From NCBI GenBank assembly GCA_937975235.1, contig CALJUZ010000106.1:67458-131457 (forward strand): a stretch of DNA of 64,000 nt, read 5' to 3'. The position numbers were made by a program, and so were the translations under genes. The notes under the pieces were generated by a model that worked only from the letters and a program-made list of their open reading frames with translations, did no database searches and was not told where the DNA came from. This stretch comes from CALJUZ01 sp003387805. Its GTDB lineage: Bacteria > Bacillota > Limnochordia > Limnochordales > ZCTH02-B6. The number at the start of each line of letters is the position of its first letter. The first letter of the stretch is position 1. This document shows positions 42,462 through 51,030 of this stretch, one piece after another.

Positions 42462-43517
42462 ATGGCGGGACGGCGCGGCGTCATCGCCCGCTACGGCAGG
42501 TTTTTGCCGCTGGCGGCGGAAGGGCCGGTGGTGACGCTGGGCGAGGGCGACACGCCCCTTCTGCCCGCGCCGCGGCTGGCCCGGGAGCTGGGAATCGCGG
42601 CGGAACTGTACCTCAAATACGAGGGCGCCAACCCGACGGGGTCGTTCAAAGATCGCGGCATGACCGTGGCCGTGACCGACGCGCTGCGGCGGGGGGCGAC
42701 GGCCGTCATCTGCGCGTCCACGGGCAACACGTCCGCGTCCGCGGCCGCGTACGCGGCCCGGGCCGGACTGCGCTGTTTCGTGCTTATCCCGAAAGGCGCG
42801 GTGGCAGCCGGGAAGCTGGCCCAGACCATGATGCTGGGCGCCCGGGTCATTGAGATCGAGGGCAATTTCGACCAGGCCCTGGACCTGGTCCGCCAGGCCG
42901 GCGGCGACCGGGTGGCCGTCGTTAATTCCATCAACCCGTACCGGCTGCAGGGGCAGAAAACGGCCGCCTTCGAAATCGTCGACCAGCTGGGCGACGCGCC
43001 GGACTTTCTCGCGCTGCCGGTGGGCAACGCGGGCAACATCACCGCGTACTGGATGGGCTTCCGAGAATATTATGAGGCGGGCAGGAGCTCGCGGCTGCCC
43101 CGCATGCTGGGTTTTCAGGCCGAGGGCGCGGCGCCGCTGGTGGAAGGCCGGCCCGTGGAACGGCCGGAGACGGTGGCCACCGCCATCCGCATCGGCCGGC
43201 CCGCCAGCCGGGACGGGGCCCTCGCGGCCCGGGACGAGTCCGGCGGTCTCATCGACAAAGTGAGCGACGCGGAAATTTTGCACGCGTACCGGCTGACGGC
43301 CAGGCTTGAAGGCGTCTTTTGCGAGCCGGCGTCGGCGGCGTCCGTCGCGGGCGTGGCAAAGCTGGCTCAACAAGGCTTCTTCCGGGCGGGACAGCGGGTC
43401 GTCTGCGTGCTGACCGGCCACGGGCTCAAAGATCCCGACAACGCGGCGGCCCACGGACAGCCGCCGGTGTCGGTGCCGGCCGACGAGGCGGCGCTGCGGC
43501 GGGTGCTGACGCCATGA
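42462..43517 (+). CDS. thrC: Threonine synthase
   Basis: PLP enzyme converting O-phosphohomoserine to threonine, 351 aa. PLP lysine in NPTGSFKDRGMTVAV; TLGEGDTPLLPAPRL near the N-terminus; phosphate-binding GNAGNITAYWMGF. ATG at 42462 is preceded by GGGAGG at 8 nt. An in-frame ATG at 42444 that overlaps the hom stop (ATGA) is a real alternative and would make coupling explicit. Confidence 0.95.
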   Translation: MAGRRGVIARYGRFLPLAAEGPVVTLGEGDTPLLPAPRLARELGIAAELYLKYEGANPTGSFKDRGMTVAVTDALRRGATAVICASTGNTSASAAAYAARAGLRCFVLIPKGAVAAGKLAQTMMLGARVIEIEGNFDQALDLVRQAGGDRVAVVNSINPYRLQGQKTAAFEIVDQLGDAPDFLALPVGNAGNITAYWMGFREYYEAGRSSRLPRMLGFQAEGAAPLVEGRPVERPETVATAIRIGRPASRDGALAARDESGGLIDKVSDAEILHAYRLTARLEGVFCEPASAASVAGVAKLAQQGFFRAGQRVVCVLTGHGLKDPDNAAAHGQPPVSVPADEAALRRVLTP

Positions 43518-44530
43518 AGGGCGTATCGGCAGGTCCCGTGGCGGTGCGCGTGCCGGCCACGACGGCCAACTTAGGTCCCGGGTTCGACGCGCTGGGCATG
43601 GCGTTGTCGCTCTACAACCGCTTCGAGGTGGAGCGGCTGCCGGCCGGGTACGTGGTGGAAACCGCACCGCCGGCAGGCGCGGCGGCCGGCGCGGTGCCGG
43701 GCGCCGGCGCCGGGGCGCAGCTGCCCCAGGGCGCGGACAATCTGGTCATCCAGGCCGCGGAGACGGCTTGGCGGGCCATGGACCTGCCGCCTTCGGGCTG
43801 GCGGGTGCGGGTGCGGGCGGAAATCCCGCTGGGATCGGGGCTGGGCAGCTCGGCCACGGCCATCGTGGGCGGCGTCGTGGCCGCCAACGCGCTGGCGGGC
43901 GGCCGCTTGTCCCGGGAAGAGATGCTGGACATCGCGGTGCGGCTGGAAGGCCATCCGGACAACGTGACGCCGGCGCTTTTGGGCGGCTTTACCGTCGCGG
44001 TCATGGACGGGCCGCCGGGCGGCCCGGACCCGGCCGCCCGCGGCGGCCCCGCCCGGGAGCCGTCGGTGGTGTGGCAGCGGTTCGAGGTGCGCCACGTGGA
44101 CGTGGTGGTGGCCGTGCCCGACCAGCCCCTGGCCACGGGGCGCTCCCGCCGGGCGCTGCCGGAGACGGTGCCGTACGCCGACGCGGTGTTCAACGTGGGC
44201 CGGGCCAGCCTGCTGACGGCCGCGATGGCCGCCGGGGACGCGGCGGCCATGGCCGTGGCGCTGGAAGACCGTCTGCACCAGCCGTACCGGGCGCCTTTGG
44301 TGCCCGGCTTCTACGACGTGGTGCGGGCGGCCAGGCGGGAGGGGGCCATCGGCGCGGCGCTCAGCGGCGCGGGGCCGTCGGTGGTGGCCTTTGTGCCCGC
44401 GGGCGCCCGGGCGGAGCCCATCGGCATCGCGATGGTGGCGGCGTTTCGCGAGGCGGGCATCGGCGCCCACTGGCTGGCGCTGCGGCCCGACGCCGAAGGC
44501 GCAGTGATCGAGGGAGAGGCGACGCGATGA
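43514..44530 (+). CDS. thrB: Homoserine kinase
   Basis: GHMP-family kinase making O-phosphohomoserine, 338 aa. VPATTANLGPGFDALGMAL, the GHMP phosphate loop PLGSGLGSSATAIVGG and ALSGAGPSVVAF are all present. An Ala/Gly/Pro-rich insert (about residues 55-75) is longer than usual. The ATG overlaps the thrC stop (ATGA). Confidence 0.95.
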   Translation: MKGVSAGPVAVRVPATTANLGPGFDALGMALSLYNRFEVERLPAGYVVETAPPAGAAAGAVPGAGAGAQLPQGADNLVIQAAETAWRAMDLPPSGWRVRVRAEIPLGSGLGSSATAIVGGVVAANALAGGRLSREEMLDIAVRLEGHPDNVTPALLGGFTVAVMDGPPGGPDPAARGGPAREPSVVWQRFEVRHVDVVVAVPDQPLATGRSRRALPETVPYADAVFNVGRASLLTAAMAAGDAAAMAVALEDRLHQPYRAPLVPGFYDVVRAARREGAIGAALSGAGPSVVAFVPAGARAEPIGIAMVAAFREAGIGAHWLALRPDAEGAVIEGEATR

Positions 44531-45816
44531 ATTTGGTCGTGCAAAAATACGGCGGGTCGTCGGTCGCGACGCCCGAGCGCGTCAAAGCCGTGGCCCGGCG
44601 CATCGTGGAGGCCAAGAGGGCGGGCCGGGACGTGGTCGCGGTGGTGTCGGCCATGGGCGACACCACCGACGAGCTCATCGCTCTGGCCCACCAGGTGAGC
44701 CCGGCGCCTCCCCGCCGGGAGCTGGACATGCTGCTGGCCACGGGCGAGCAGATGTCGAGCGCGCTGCTGGCCATGGCCATTCACGATCTGGGCGAAGCCG
44801 TCGTGTCCCTGACGGGACCGCAGGTGGGCATCATCACCGACGGCACCCATACGAAAGCGAAAATTTTGCGCATCGACCCGAGCCGGGTGCGCCGGGAGCT
44901 GGCCCGGGGCAAGATCGCCATCGTGGCGGGATTCCAGGGACAGAGCCTGGACGAATCCGACATCACCACCCTGGGGCGGGGCGGCTCGGACACGACGGCC
45001 GTCGCGCTGGCCGCGGCACTGGGCGCGGACGTGTGCGAAATTTACACCGACGTCGAAGGCGTGTTCACCGCGGACCCGCGGGTGGTGCCCCAAGCCCGCA
45101 AGCTGCGGGACATCTCCTACGGCGAGATGCTGGAGATGGCCAGCCTGGGCGCGCTGGTGCTGCAGCCCCGCAGCGTCGAGGTGGCGTCGGTGTACGGCGT
45201 CACCATCCACGTCCGCTCCAGCTTCAGCGACGCGGAAGGGACGTACGTAAGGGGAGAAAAGCACATGGAGAAAGACATGGTGGTCGTCGGCGTCGCGCAC
45301 GACACCAACGTGGCGAAAGTGGTGGTCACCGACGTGCCCGACAAGCCCGGCGTGGCGGCGCGGCTGTTCACGGCGCTGGCCGGCGAGCACATCAACGTCG
45401 ACATGATCGTCCAGACGACCAAGCAGGAAAACACCACGGACATGCTGTTCACCGTCACCCGGGACGATTTGCCGAAGACGCTGGAAGTGGCCGAAGCGGT
45501 GGCCCGCGACCTGGGCGCCACGGGCGTGCTGCACGCCACGGGGCTGGGGAAAGTGTCCATCGTCGGCGCAGGCATGGTCAGCAACCCGGGCGTGGCCGCC
45601 CGCATGTTCCAGGCGCTGGCCGACAACGGCATCAACATCCAGGTCATCTCCACGTCGGAAATCAAAGTGTCCTGCCTGATTGACCTGGACGCGGTGCCCG
45701 CAGCGGTGCGGGCCATCCACGACGCCTTCCGCCTGGGCGAAGCGCCGGGCGATGCCGCCGGGGTCCCGGACGGATCCGCGGAGACGCCCGCAGGGCCCGC
45801 CGGCGCCCGCGCATGA
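44527..45816 (+). CDS. lysC: Aspartate kinase (alpha subunit, ACT domains)
   Basis: First step of the aspartate family (Lys, Thr, Met, DAP). 429 aa: kinase domain (KYGGSSVATPERV, GRGGSDTTAVALAAALGA) and two C-terminal ACT domains (about 260-410) for lysine/threonine feedback. The ATG overlaps the thrB stop (ATGA). An internal in-frame start at 45265 can give the separate beta subunit. The final ~25 residues are Ala/Gly/Pro-rich. No clear terminator with a U-run before the convergent fhs gene. Confidence 0.96.
   Translation: MNLVVQKYGGSSVATPERVKAVARRIVEAKRAGRDVVAVVSAMGDTTDELIALAHQVSPAPPRRELDMLLATGEQMSSALLAMAIHDLGEAVVSLTGPQVGIITDGTHTKAKILRIDPSRVRRELARGKIAIVAGFQGQSLDESDITTLGRGGSDTTAVALAAALGADVCEIYTDVEGVFTADPRVVPQARKLRDISYGEMLEMASLGALVLQPRSVEVASVYGVTIHVRSSFSDAEGTYVRGEKHMEKDMVVVGVAHDTNVAKVVVTDVPDKPGVAARLFTALAGEHINVDMIVQTTKQENTTDMLFTVTRDDLPKTLEVAEAVARDLGATGVLHATGLGKVSIVGAGMVSNPGVAARMFQALADNGINIQVISTSEIKVSCLIDLDAVPAAVRAIHDAFRLGEAPGDAAGVPDGSAETPAGPAGARA
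45251..45267 (+). promoter_or_regulatory. Internal ribosome binding site and start for aspartokinase beta subunit
   Basis: GGGGAG at 45251-45256 precedes ATG 45265 by 8 nt in the lysC frame (MEKDMVVVGVAHD), exactly where the kinase domain ends and the ACT domains begin. It predicts a 183 aa beta subunit ending at 45816, as known for lysC of B. subtilis and Corynebacterium. Confidence 0.7.
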
Positions 45817-45896
45817 CAAAACGGCCATCGCGGCCGACGCCGCGAAGGCCGGCATGCATCTCACGGGCCCCCCGTCTCCGGCGGCGGGCCGGCGCC

Positions 45897-47597
45897 TCAC
45901 ACGGGCAGGTAGATCTCCCCGTCTTCGGAAACGTCCACGTCCAGCGCGGCGGGCCGCTTCGGCAGGCCGGGCATGGTCATGACGTCGCCGGCAAGGCAGA
46001 CCAGGAAGCCCGCGCCCACGTTGGGCCGCACCGCGCGCACCGTCAGCTTCCAGCCTTTGGGCGCGCCCTTCAGGTGCGGCTGGTCCGACACCGAGTGCTG
46101 TGTCTTGGCCACGCACACGGGCAAGCCGTCCACGCCCAGCGCCTGGCACGCTTTGATGTCGCGCCGGGCCTCGGGCGTAAAGACGACGCCGTCGGCGCCG
46201 TAAACGTCCCGCGCCAAAATTTCGAGCTTCTCCTCAATGGGCAGGTTCCAGTCATACGCGGGCCGGAAGCTCGGCCCCGCGGCGCCGGCGGCCTCCGCCC
46301 GCTCCAGCACCTCCAGCACCGTTTGCGCCAGGGCCTCGCCGCCCGCGCCGCCTTCCTGCACGACGGCGGCCACGGCGTGGGGAACGCCCAGCTGGTCGCA
46401 AAAGGCGGCCACCGTCTCGAGCTCTTCCTCCGAGTCGCCGTCGAAGCGGTTGACGGCTACCACCACGGGCAGGCCGAAGTGCCGGATGAGTCGGACGTGG
46501 TGTTCCAGGTTGGGCAGCCCCGCCCGCACCGCGTCCACGTCGGGCTCCGCCATGCGTTGCCGGGGCGCGCCGCCGTGCATGCGCAGCGCCCGCACCGACG
46601 CGACCAAAACCGCCACGTCGGGCACCAGGCCGCTGTAGCCGTGCACGATGTCGAAAAACTTCTCCGCGCCCAGGTCCGCCGCGAAGCCGCCCTCGGTGAC
46701 CACGTAGTCGGCCGTCTTCAGCGCGAGCTTGGTGGCCAGCACCGAATTGTTGCCGTGGGCGATGTTGGCGAAGGGGCCGCCGTGGACGAAGGCCGGCTGG
46801 CCCTCCAGGGTCTGCACCAGGTTCGGCTTCAGCGCCTGGGCCAGCACCGCGGCCATGGCGCCCGCGGCGCCCAGGTCTTTGGCGAACACGGGCTCGCCGC
46901 CGAAGGTGCGGCCGATGTAAATGCGGCCCAGCCGGTTTTTCAGGTCGTCCATGCCGTCGGCCAGGCACAGGATGGCCATCACTTCGGAAGCGACGGTAAT
47001 GTCGAAGCGGGTCTCGCGCGGCACGCCGTGGGCGCTGCCGCCCAGGCCGACGACGACGTGGCGCAGCTGCCGATCGTTGACGTCCAGCACGCGCGGCCAA
47101 AGGACGGTGCGGGGATCGATGCCCAGTTCGTTGCCGTGGTGGATGTGGTTGTCGATGAGGGCGGCCAGCAGGTTGTGGGCCGCGCCCACGGCGTGGATGT
47201 CGCCGGTGAAGTGCAGGTTGATCTCGGCCTCGGGCACGATGCGGGCCCGGCCGCCGCCCGTGGCCCCGCCTTTGATCCCGAACACGGGGCCCATGGAAGG
47301 CTCCCGCAGCGCGACGGCCGCCTTCTTGCCCAGCCGGCCCAGGGCCTGGGTAAGGCCGATGGCCATGGTCGTCTTGCCTTCGCCGGCCGGGGTGGCCGTA
47401 ATGGCCGTGGTGTAAATCAGTTTGCCGTAGGGCCGGTGGGCCAGCCGCTTCAGCGCGCTCAGATTCACTTTGGCCATGTAGCGCCCGTACGGCTCCACTT
47501 CCTCGGGCAGCAACCCGGCTTCGGCGGCCACCTCCTCGATGGGCCGCATGACGTCGGTCAGCGTGCCCACGCCGCCCGCCTGCTGCACGTTGCTCAT
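45897..47597 (-). CDS. fhs: Formate-tetrahydrofolate ligase
   Basis: ATP-dependent ligase charging THF with formate, 566 aa from the ATG at 47597 (MSNVQQAGG), matching usual length (about 555). ATPAGEGKTTMAIGLTQAL holds the P-loop; EPSMGPVFGIKGGATGGG and HFTGDIHAVGAAHNLLAALI are family signatures. An upstream in-frame ATG at 47720 would add 41 Ala/Arg/Pro-rich residues, but it lies at the predicted transcription start, so the later start is preferred; GTG at 47600 has slightly better spacing to AAGGAG. Feeds one-carbon metabolism; no other folate genes are adjacent. Confidence 0.94.
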   Translation of the reverse strand: MSNVQQAGGVGTLTDVMRPIEEVAAEAGLLPEEVEPYGRYMAKVNLSALKRLAHRPYGKLIYTTAITATPAGEGKTTMAIGLTQALGRLGKKAAVALREPSMGPVFGIKGGATGGGRARIVPEAEINLHFTGDIHAVGAAHNLLAALIDNHIHHGNELGIDPRTVLWPRVLDVNDRQLRHVVVGLGGSAHGVPRETRFDITVASEVMAILCLADGMDDLKNRLGRIYIGRTFGGEPVFAKDLGAAGAMAAVLAQALKPNLVQTLEGQPAFVHGGPFANIAHGNNSVLATKLALKTADYVVTEGGFAADLGAEKFFDIVHGYSGLVPDVAVLVASVRALRMHGGAPRQRMAEPDVDAVRAGLPNLEHHVRLIRHFGLPVVVAVNRFDGDSEEELETVAAFCDQLGVPHAVAAVVQEGGAGGEALAQTVLEVLERAEAAGAAGPSFRPAYDWNLPIEEKLEILARDVYGADGVVFTPEARRDIKACQALGVDGLPVCVAKTQHSVSDQPHLKGAPKGWKLTVRAVRPNVGAGFLVCLAGDVMTMPGLPKRPAALDVDVSEDGEIYLPV

Positions 47598-47617
47598 CAC
47601 CCGTTCACTCCTTGCCG

Positions 47618-47635
47618 CCGCGGCGCGCGCCGCGG
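47618..47635 (-). promoter_or_regulatory. GC palindrome in the fhs leader
   Basis: A perfect 18-bp palindrome, CCGCGGCGC followed by GCGCCGCGG, lies just upstream of the AAGGAG binding site of fhs (47613-47608). In RNA it would fold into a very stable stem in a roughly 120-nt leader. No known riboswitch fits. Confidence 0.5.
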
Positions 47636-47728
47636 GATTGACGGCCGGCGCCGAGGCGCTCCGGGCGCGGCGGCCGGCAGAGGCGCCCGGCGGCGCGCCG
47701 TCCTTGGAATTTTCAGCCATTCACCTAC

Positions 47729-47757
47729 ATTATTGAACGGCCCTCTAGGCCGCACAA
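47729..47757 (-). promoter_or_regulatory. Probable promoter of fhs
   Basis: Minus strand TTGTGC (47757-47752), 17-bp spacer, AATAAT (47734-47729). Transcription would start near 47722, giving a leader of about 120 nt before the ATG at 47597. Confidence 0.55.
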
Positions 47758-47777
47758 GGGACAACTGACCCTTATGA

Positions 47778-47809
47778 TTGATTTCCCCGGCGAGATGTAG
47801 TACTATAAT
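47778..47809 (+). promoter_or_regulatory. Promoter of tRNA-Pro
   Basis: Perfect TATAAT at 47804-47809, 16 nt before the tRNA. The best -35 is TTGATT (47778-47783) at a long 20-bp spacing, so the -10 is the firm part. Confidence 0.55.
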
Positions 47810-47824
47810 GTCTGCAGCGTGCGC

Positions 47825-47902
47825 CGGGGCGTGGCGCAGTTTGGTTAGCGCGCTACCTTGGGGTGGTAGAGGTCGCTGGTTCGAATCCAGTCGCCCCGAC
47901 CA
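47825..47902 (+). tRNA. tRNA-Pro (anticodon GGG)
   Basis: 78 nt including encoded CCA. Acceptor arms CGGGGCG (47825-47831) and CGCCCCG (47892-47898) pair fully; the anticodon stem CTACC/GGTAG encloses loop TTGGGGT, giving GGG; the T loop is TTCGAAT. All standard proline tRNA features. It reads CCC and CCU. Confidence 0.97.
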
Positions 47903-47906
47903 TGCG

Positions 47907-47942
47907 AAAAGCCCGCCGGAACCGGGTGTCCGGCGGGCTTTT
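47907..47942 (+). terminator. Terminator of tRNA-Pro
   Basis: AAAAGCCCGCCGGA (47907-47920) and TCCGGCGGGCTTTT (47929-47942) are perfect complements with an 8-nt loop, ending in the T-run. Starts five bases after the CCA end. Confidence 0.93.
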
Positions 47943-48014
47943 CCTTGTTCCGGCCCGCGGCCGCGACAAGGTGTAAGCTTGCGGGCCCGCCGGCGCCGGC
48001 GGTGTTTCCGTTTG

Positions 48015-48043
48015 CTGACAAGTCCAGGAAATCCGTGTAAAAT
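48015..48043 (+). promoter_or_regulatory. Sigma-A promoter of the ABC exporter genes
   Basis: CTGACA (48015-48020), 17-bp spacer, TAAAAT (48038-48043), 42 nt before the ATPase ATG. One mismatch in each box. Confidence 0.68.
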
Positions 48044-48085
48044 GGAAGACATCGATGGGAAGACGGCGTCAGGGGAGGAAGGCGC

Positions 48086-49006
48086 ATGTCGCAAACGGTT
48101 CTCGACGTGGATTCGGTCGTCAAGCGGTACCACCGCAAGACGGCCGTGGACGGAGTGTCGTTTTCGGTGCAGCGGGGCGAAATTCTCGGTTTCCTCGGGC
48201 CCAACGGCGCGGGGAAAACGACGACGCTGCGGATGATCATGGGCATCACCGCGCCCGACGCCGGGCGCGTCACGTTCCGCCTCGAGGGCGCGGGGGATTC
48301 GCAGCGCGTGCCCAAGCACCGCGTCGGCTACTTGCCCGAAGAGCGGGGGCTGTACAAGGAAGCCCGAATCTTGGACGTGCTTCTGTTTCTCGCGTCCATC
48401 AAAGGCATGCCCAAGGACGAAGCCCGGCGCAAGGCCCTGGACTGGCTGGAGCGCTTCGGCCTCGGCGCGTATGCCAACGCCAAAGTCGAAGAGCTGTCCA
48501 AGGGCATGGCGCAGAAGGTGCAGTTCATCGCCGCGGTCATCCACGAACCGGACCTGGTGGTGCTGGACGAGCCCTTTTCCGGCCTGGACCCGGTGAACCA
48601 AGAGGTGTTTCGCGAAGAAATCCGCCGCCTGAAAGAGCGGGGCGCGGCCGTGCTCTTGTCCAGCCACCAGATGAACCTGGTGGAGGAGACGTGCGACCGC
48701 ATTTTCCTCATCAACAACGGCCGCCGGGTGCTGTACGGCACGCTGGTGGACGTCAAGGCGCAGTACGGCGTGCACCGGGTCAACATGCTGGTGTCCGATC
48801 CCGACTGGGATTGGCGGCCGCCCGATCTGGTGGAACAGGTGAACCGCGACGGCGCCCGCTGGACGTGCCTGCTGCGCCCCGGCGTCACGCCCGGGCAGTT
48901 CATGCATTCCCTGCCGGCCGGCGCTCCGGTGGAGGAGATCTCCATCGCGCGCATCTCCCTCCACGACATCTTCGTCCGCATGGCGACGCAAGGGGAGGCG
49001 GCGTGA
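48086..49006 (+). CDS. ABC transporter ATPase, NatA-like
   Basis: 306 aa ATPase of an ABC-2-type exporter. Walker A LGPNGAGKTTTLRMIMG, signature LSKGMAQKVQF (a variant of LSGGQ usual in the NatA/YhaQ group), Walker B LVVLDEPFSGLDP and the switch His in LLSSHQM. A ~75-residue C-terminal domain follows. Pairs with the permease that starts 1 nt after its stop. The substrate is unknown; Na+ export or drug/antimicrobial efflux are seen in relatives. Confidence 0.92.
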   Translation: MSQTVLDVDSVVKRYHRKTAVDGVSFSVQRGEILGFLGPNGAGKTTTLRMIMGITAPDAGRVTFRLEGAGDSQRVPKHRVGYLPEERGLYKEARILDVLLFLASIKGMPKDEARRKALDWLERFGLGAYANAKVEELSKGMAQKVQFIAAVIHEPDLVVLDEPFSGLDPVNQEVFREEIRRLKERGAAVLLSSHQMNLVEETCDRIFLINNGRRVLYGTLVDVKAQYGVHRVNMLVSDPDWDWRPPDLVEQVNRDGARWTCLLRPGVTPGQFMHSLPAGAPVEEISIARISLHDIFVRMATQGEAA

Positions 49007-49007
49007 G

Positions 49008-50207
49008 ATGCTCTGGAACGTGGTCCGCTGGGAAGTCATGCGCCATCTGCGCAACAAACAGTTCATCATCGGGCTCTTGATCACGCCCGTCTTGTTCGCG
49101 GTTTTCGGCGCGCTGCCCTCCGTCATCCAGCGTCTGGACCGGCCCCGCACCGCCGCGTACCTGGTCGTGGACGAGCTGCAGGCGGTGCCGTGGCTGCAAA
49201 CGGCGCTGGACGGCTCGCCCGTCACCGTGGAGGCCGCCTCCGCGCCGCGCCCGGACCTGGAGGCCGCCGTGCTCGCGGGCGACGCCGACGGCTTTTTCGT
49301 GCTGGACCGGCGCTTCGTGGAGACCGGCGTGCTGGAAGTGTTCGTGGAGAAGCCGCGCCCCGTGCCCAATGCGCTGGAGGGCGCCCTGAACGGGCTGCTG
49401 CAGTCGCTGCGCATGCAGGAGCAGCAGCTGGACCCCCAGATCGTGCAGTACGTCTCGTCGCGCGCCGCCGTCATCTCGTCGGGCATCAACGCGCCGGAGG
49501 ATCAAAGCGAGCGGCTCCTGGCCGGCCTGATCATGAGCGGCGTGCTGGCGTTCCTGCTGTTTTGGCTCATCATCAGCTCGGGCTCCATGCTGCTGCAAAG
49601 CGCCGTACAGGAGAAGCGGGACCGCATGGCCGAGGTGGTGCTGTCCTCCATCGGCGCCGACACGCTCATGACCGGCAAAATCATCGGCCATTTTCTGCTG
49701 GGGCTGATTCAGATCGGTTTCTGGCTGCTCATCGGCTTGTCGGTGCTCCGGTTCGCCGCCGACATCCCCGTGGGCGATTTCATCGCGTGGCCGCTGCTGC
49801 CGCCGCTGCTTCTGTTCACGCTGCTGGGGTACTTGTTCTACGCGGCGGTGTTCGTCGGCGTCGGCGCGACGCTGGAGGACATCCAGAGCGCTTCCAATAC
49901 GCAGGGGCTGGTCTTCATGCTGCCCATGGTGTCGTTTCTGTTCATCCCGCCGGTGACGTCCAATCCCGACGGCTTCATCGCCAAGGTCGGCACGTTTTTC
50001 CCGCCGTCCTCGCCCCTCATCACCATGATTCGCATCGGCATGGAGGCCGCAGCGGCGTGGGAAGCGGCCGTCGCGGCCGTCATCATGCTGGTCTCGACGT
50101 GGCTGGTGGTCAAGGCCGCGTCCCGGCTGTTCCGGACGGGCATGCTGATGTACGGCAAGAACGCCACGTGGAAAGAGATGTGGCGCTGGATTCGCTACCC
50201 CGGCTGA
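49008..50207 (+). CDS. ABC-2 type permease, NatB-like
   Basis: 399 aa. One helix near the N-terminus (about 22-40), a large extracytoplasmic domain (about 45-170), then five helices (SGVLAFLLFWLIISSGSMLL onward) with QEKRDRMAEVVLSS, a typical cytosolic coupling loop of NatB/YhaP permeases. ATG at 49008 immediately follows the ATPase gene. The pair forms one exporter; no regulator gene is attached. Confidence 0.9.
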   Translation: MLWNVVRWEVMRHLRNKQFIIGLLITPVLFAVFGALPSVIQRLDRPRTAAYLVVDELQAVPWLQTALDGSPVTVEAASAPRPDLEAAVLAGDADGFFVLDRRFVETGVLEVFVEKPRPVPNALEGALNGLLQSLRMQEQQLDPQIVQYVSSRAAVISSGINAPEDQSERLLAGLIMSGVLAFLLFWLIISSGSMLLQSAVQEKRDRMAEVVLSSIGADTLMTGKIIGHFLLGLIQIGFWLLIGLSVLRFAADIPVGDFIAWPLLPPLLLFTLLGYLFYAAVFVGVGATLEDIQSASNTQGLVFMLPMVSFLFIPPVTSNPDGFIAKVGTFFPPSSPLITMIRIGMEAAAAWEAAVAAVIMLVSTWLVVKAASRLFRTGMLMYGKNATWKEMWRWIRYPG

Positions 50208-50263
50208 CGCCCCGGGCCGCGGGCCGGCGGGCAAAAGGCCCGGAAACCGCCGCAGAAGACAAG

Positions 50264-50295
50264 GACGGCGCCCCTTACGGAACCGGGGCGCCGTC
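50264..50295. terminator. Hairpin between convergent permease and globin genes
   Basis: GACGGCGCCCC (50264-50274) and GGGGCGCCGTC (50285-50295) are perfect complements. The right arm encodes the last globin codons and the loop holds the globin stop codon. No U-run on either side, so it is at best a weak bidirectional terminator. Confidence 0.5.
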
Positions 50296-50700
50296 TTCGT
50301 CCGTGTTGACCATGTGGGCGGCCGTGCGGGTCAGCCGCTCCATCAGTTTCGGCTTGACCGCGGGGTCGATGCCAGCCGCGTCCATGGCCGCGTCCATGAC
50401 GGACAGCCAGGCCCGGGCCCGGGCCGGCGTGATGGGGAAGGGCAGATGCCGGTACCGCAGCCGCGGCGGGCCGTAGTGCTCCGAAAACAAGGGCGGCCCC
50501 CCGAAAAACTGGCTGAGAAAGGCGAACTGCTTGCGCCGCGTCTCCGTCAGATCCTGCGGGAAAATGGGCGCCAGCAGCGGGTGGCCGTGCACCCGGCTGT
50601 AAAACTCGTCCACCAGCCGGGCCAGCGCGTCCGCGCCGCCCATCTCCTCATACAACGTCCCCGACAAGGCAGCGTCCCACTGCGCCGGAATATCCGCCAC
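50275..50700 (-). CDS. Truncated haemoglobin, group II (YjbI-like)
   Basis: Small heme protein, 141 aa. LYEEMGGADALARLVDEFYS carries Tyr B10, QFFGGPPLFSEHYG and RLRYRHLPFPI carry the E-helix region and the proximal His F8, and RARAWLSVMDAAM carries Trp G8, all typical of group II. Relatives bind O2/NO and detoxify reactive species. GTG at 50700 has GGAGG 11 nt upstream; an ATG at 50775 lacks a binding site. It is a single gene convergent to the exporter. Confidence 0.9.
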   Translation of the reverse strand: MADIPAQWDAALSGTLYEEMGGADALARLVDEFYSRVHGHPLLAPIFPQDLTETRRKQFAFLSQFFGGPPLFSEHYGPPRLRYRHLPFPITPARARAWLSVMDAAMDAAGIDPAVKPKLMERLTRTAAHMVNTDEDGAPVP

Positions 50701-51030
50701 GCCCCGTGAAGCCTCCGTCCGCCGCGTGCGGGCCCAAGGCGCCCGCACGAATGGTGCTTTGTCCGCCCCCAGCATAGCAAAGCCGCCGGCCGCGGGCAAC
50801 CGGGCTCGGCCCCGAGTATGAGTAGGACCGGCAAGAGCCAAACTAACGCGGGGCTTCGGGAAGTTCACATATACCGGCCGGTCTCCACGGATGGGCATCG
50901 GCGCGGCGTGGAAATTCCTTCTTCTCGAAGCCCACGCTCATCCCTCCGCTGAACGCCTCAGGCGGCGTCTTCTCGCGCGCCCGACCCGCCGCGGCAGGAC
51001 CGGCTGCGGCCGGCGCGGAATTGTTTTTGC
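50701..51030. other. Region without a supported gene
   Basis: 330 bp between the divergent globin and secreted-protein genes. It must hold both promoters, but I see no TTGACA/TATAAT pair. A 32-codon minus-strand frame (50843-50941) has a GGAGG-type site but no recognisable product. Confidence 0.4.

Noticed and set aside
50843..50941. 32-codon minus-strand frame with a GGAGG-type site upstream of the globin gene
   Set aside because: No similarity to anything recognised and no conserved features; one short frame with a ribosome-binding-like site is expected by chance.
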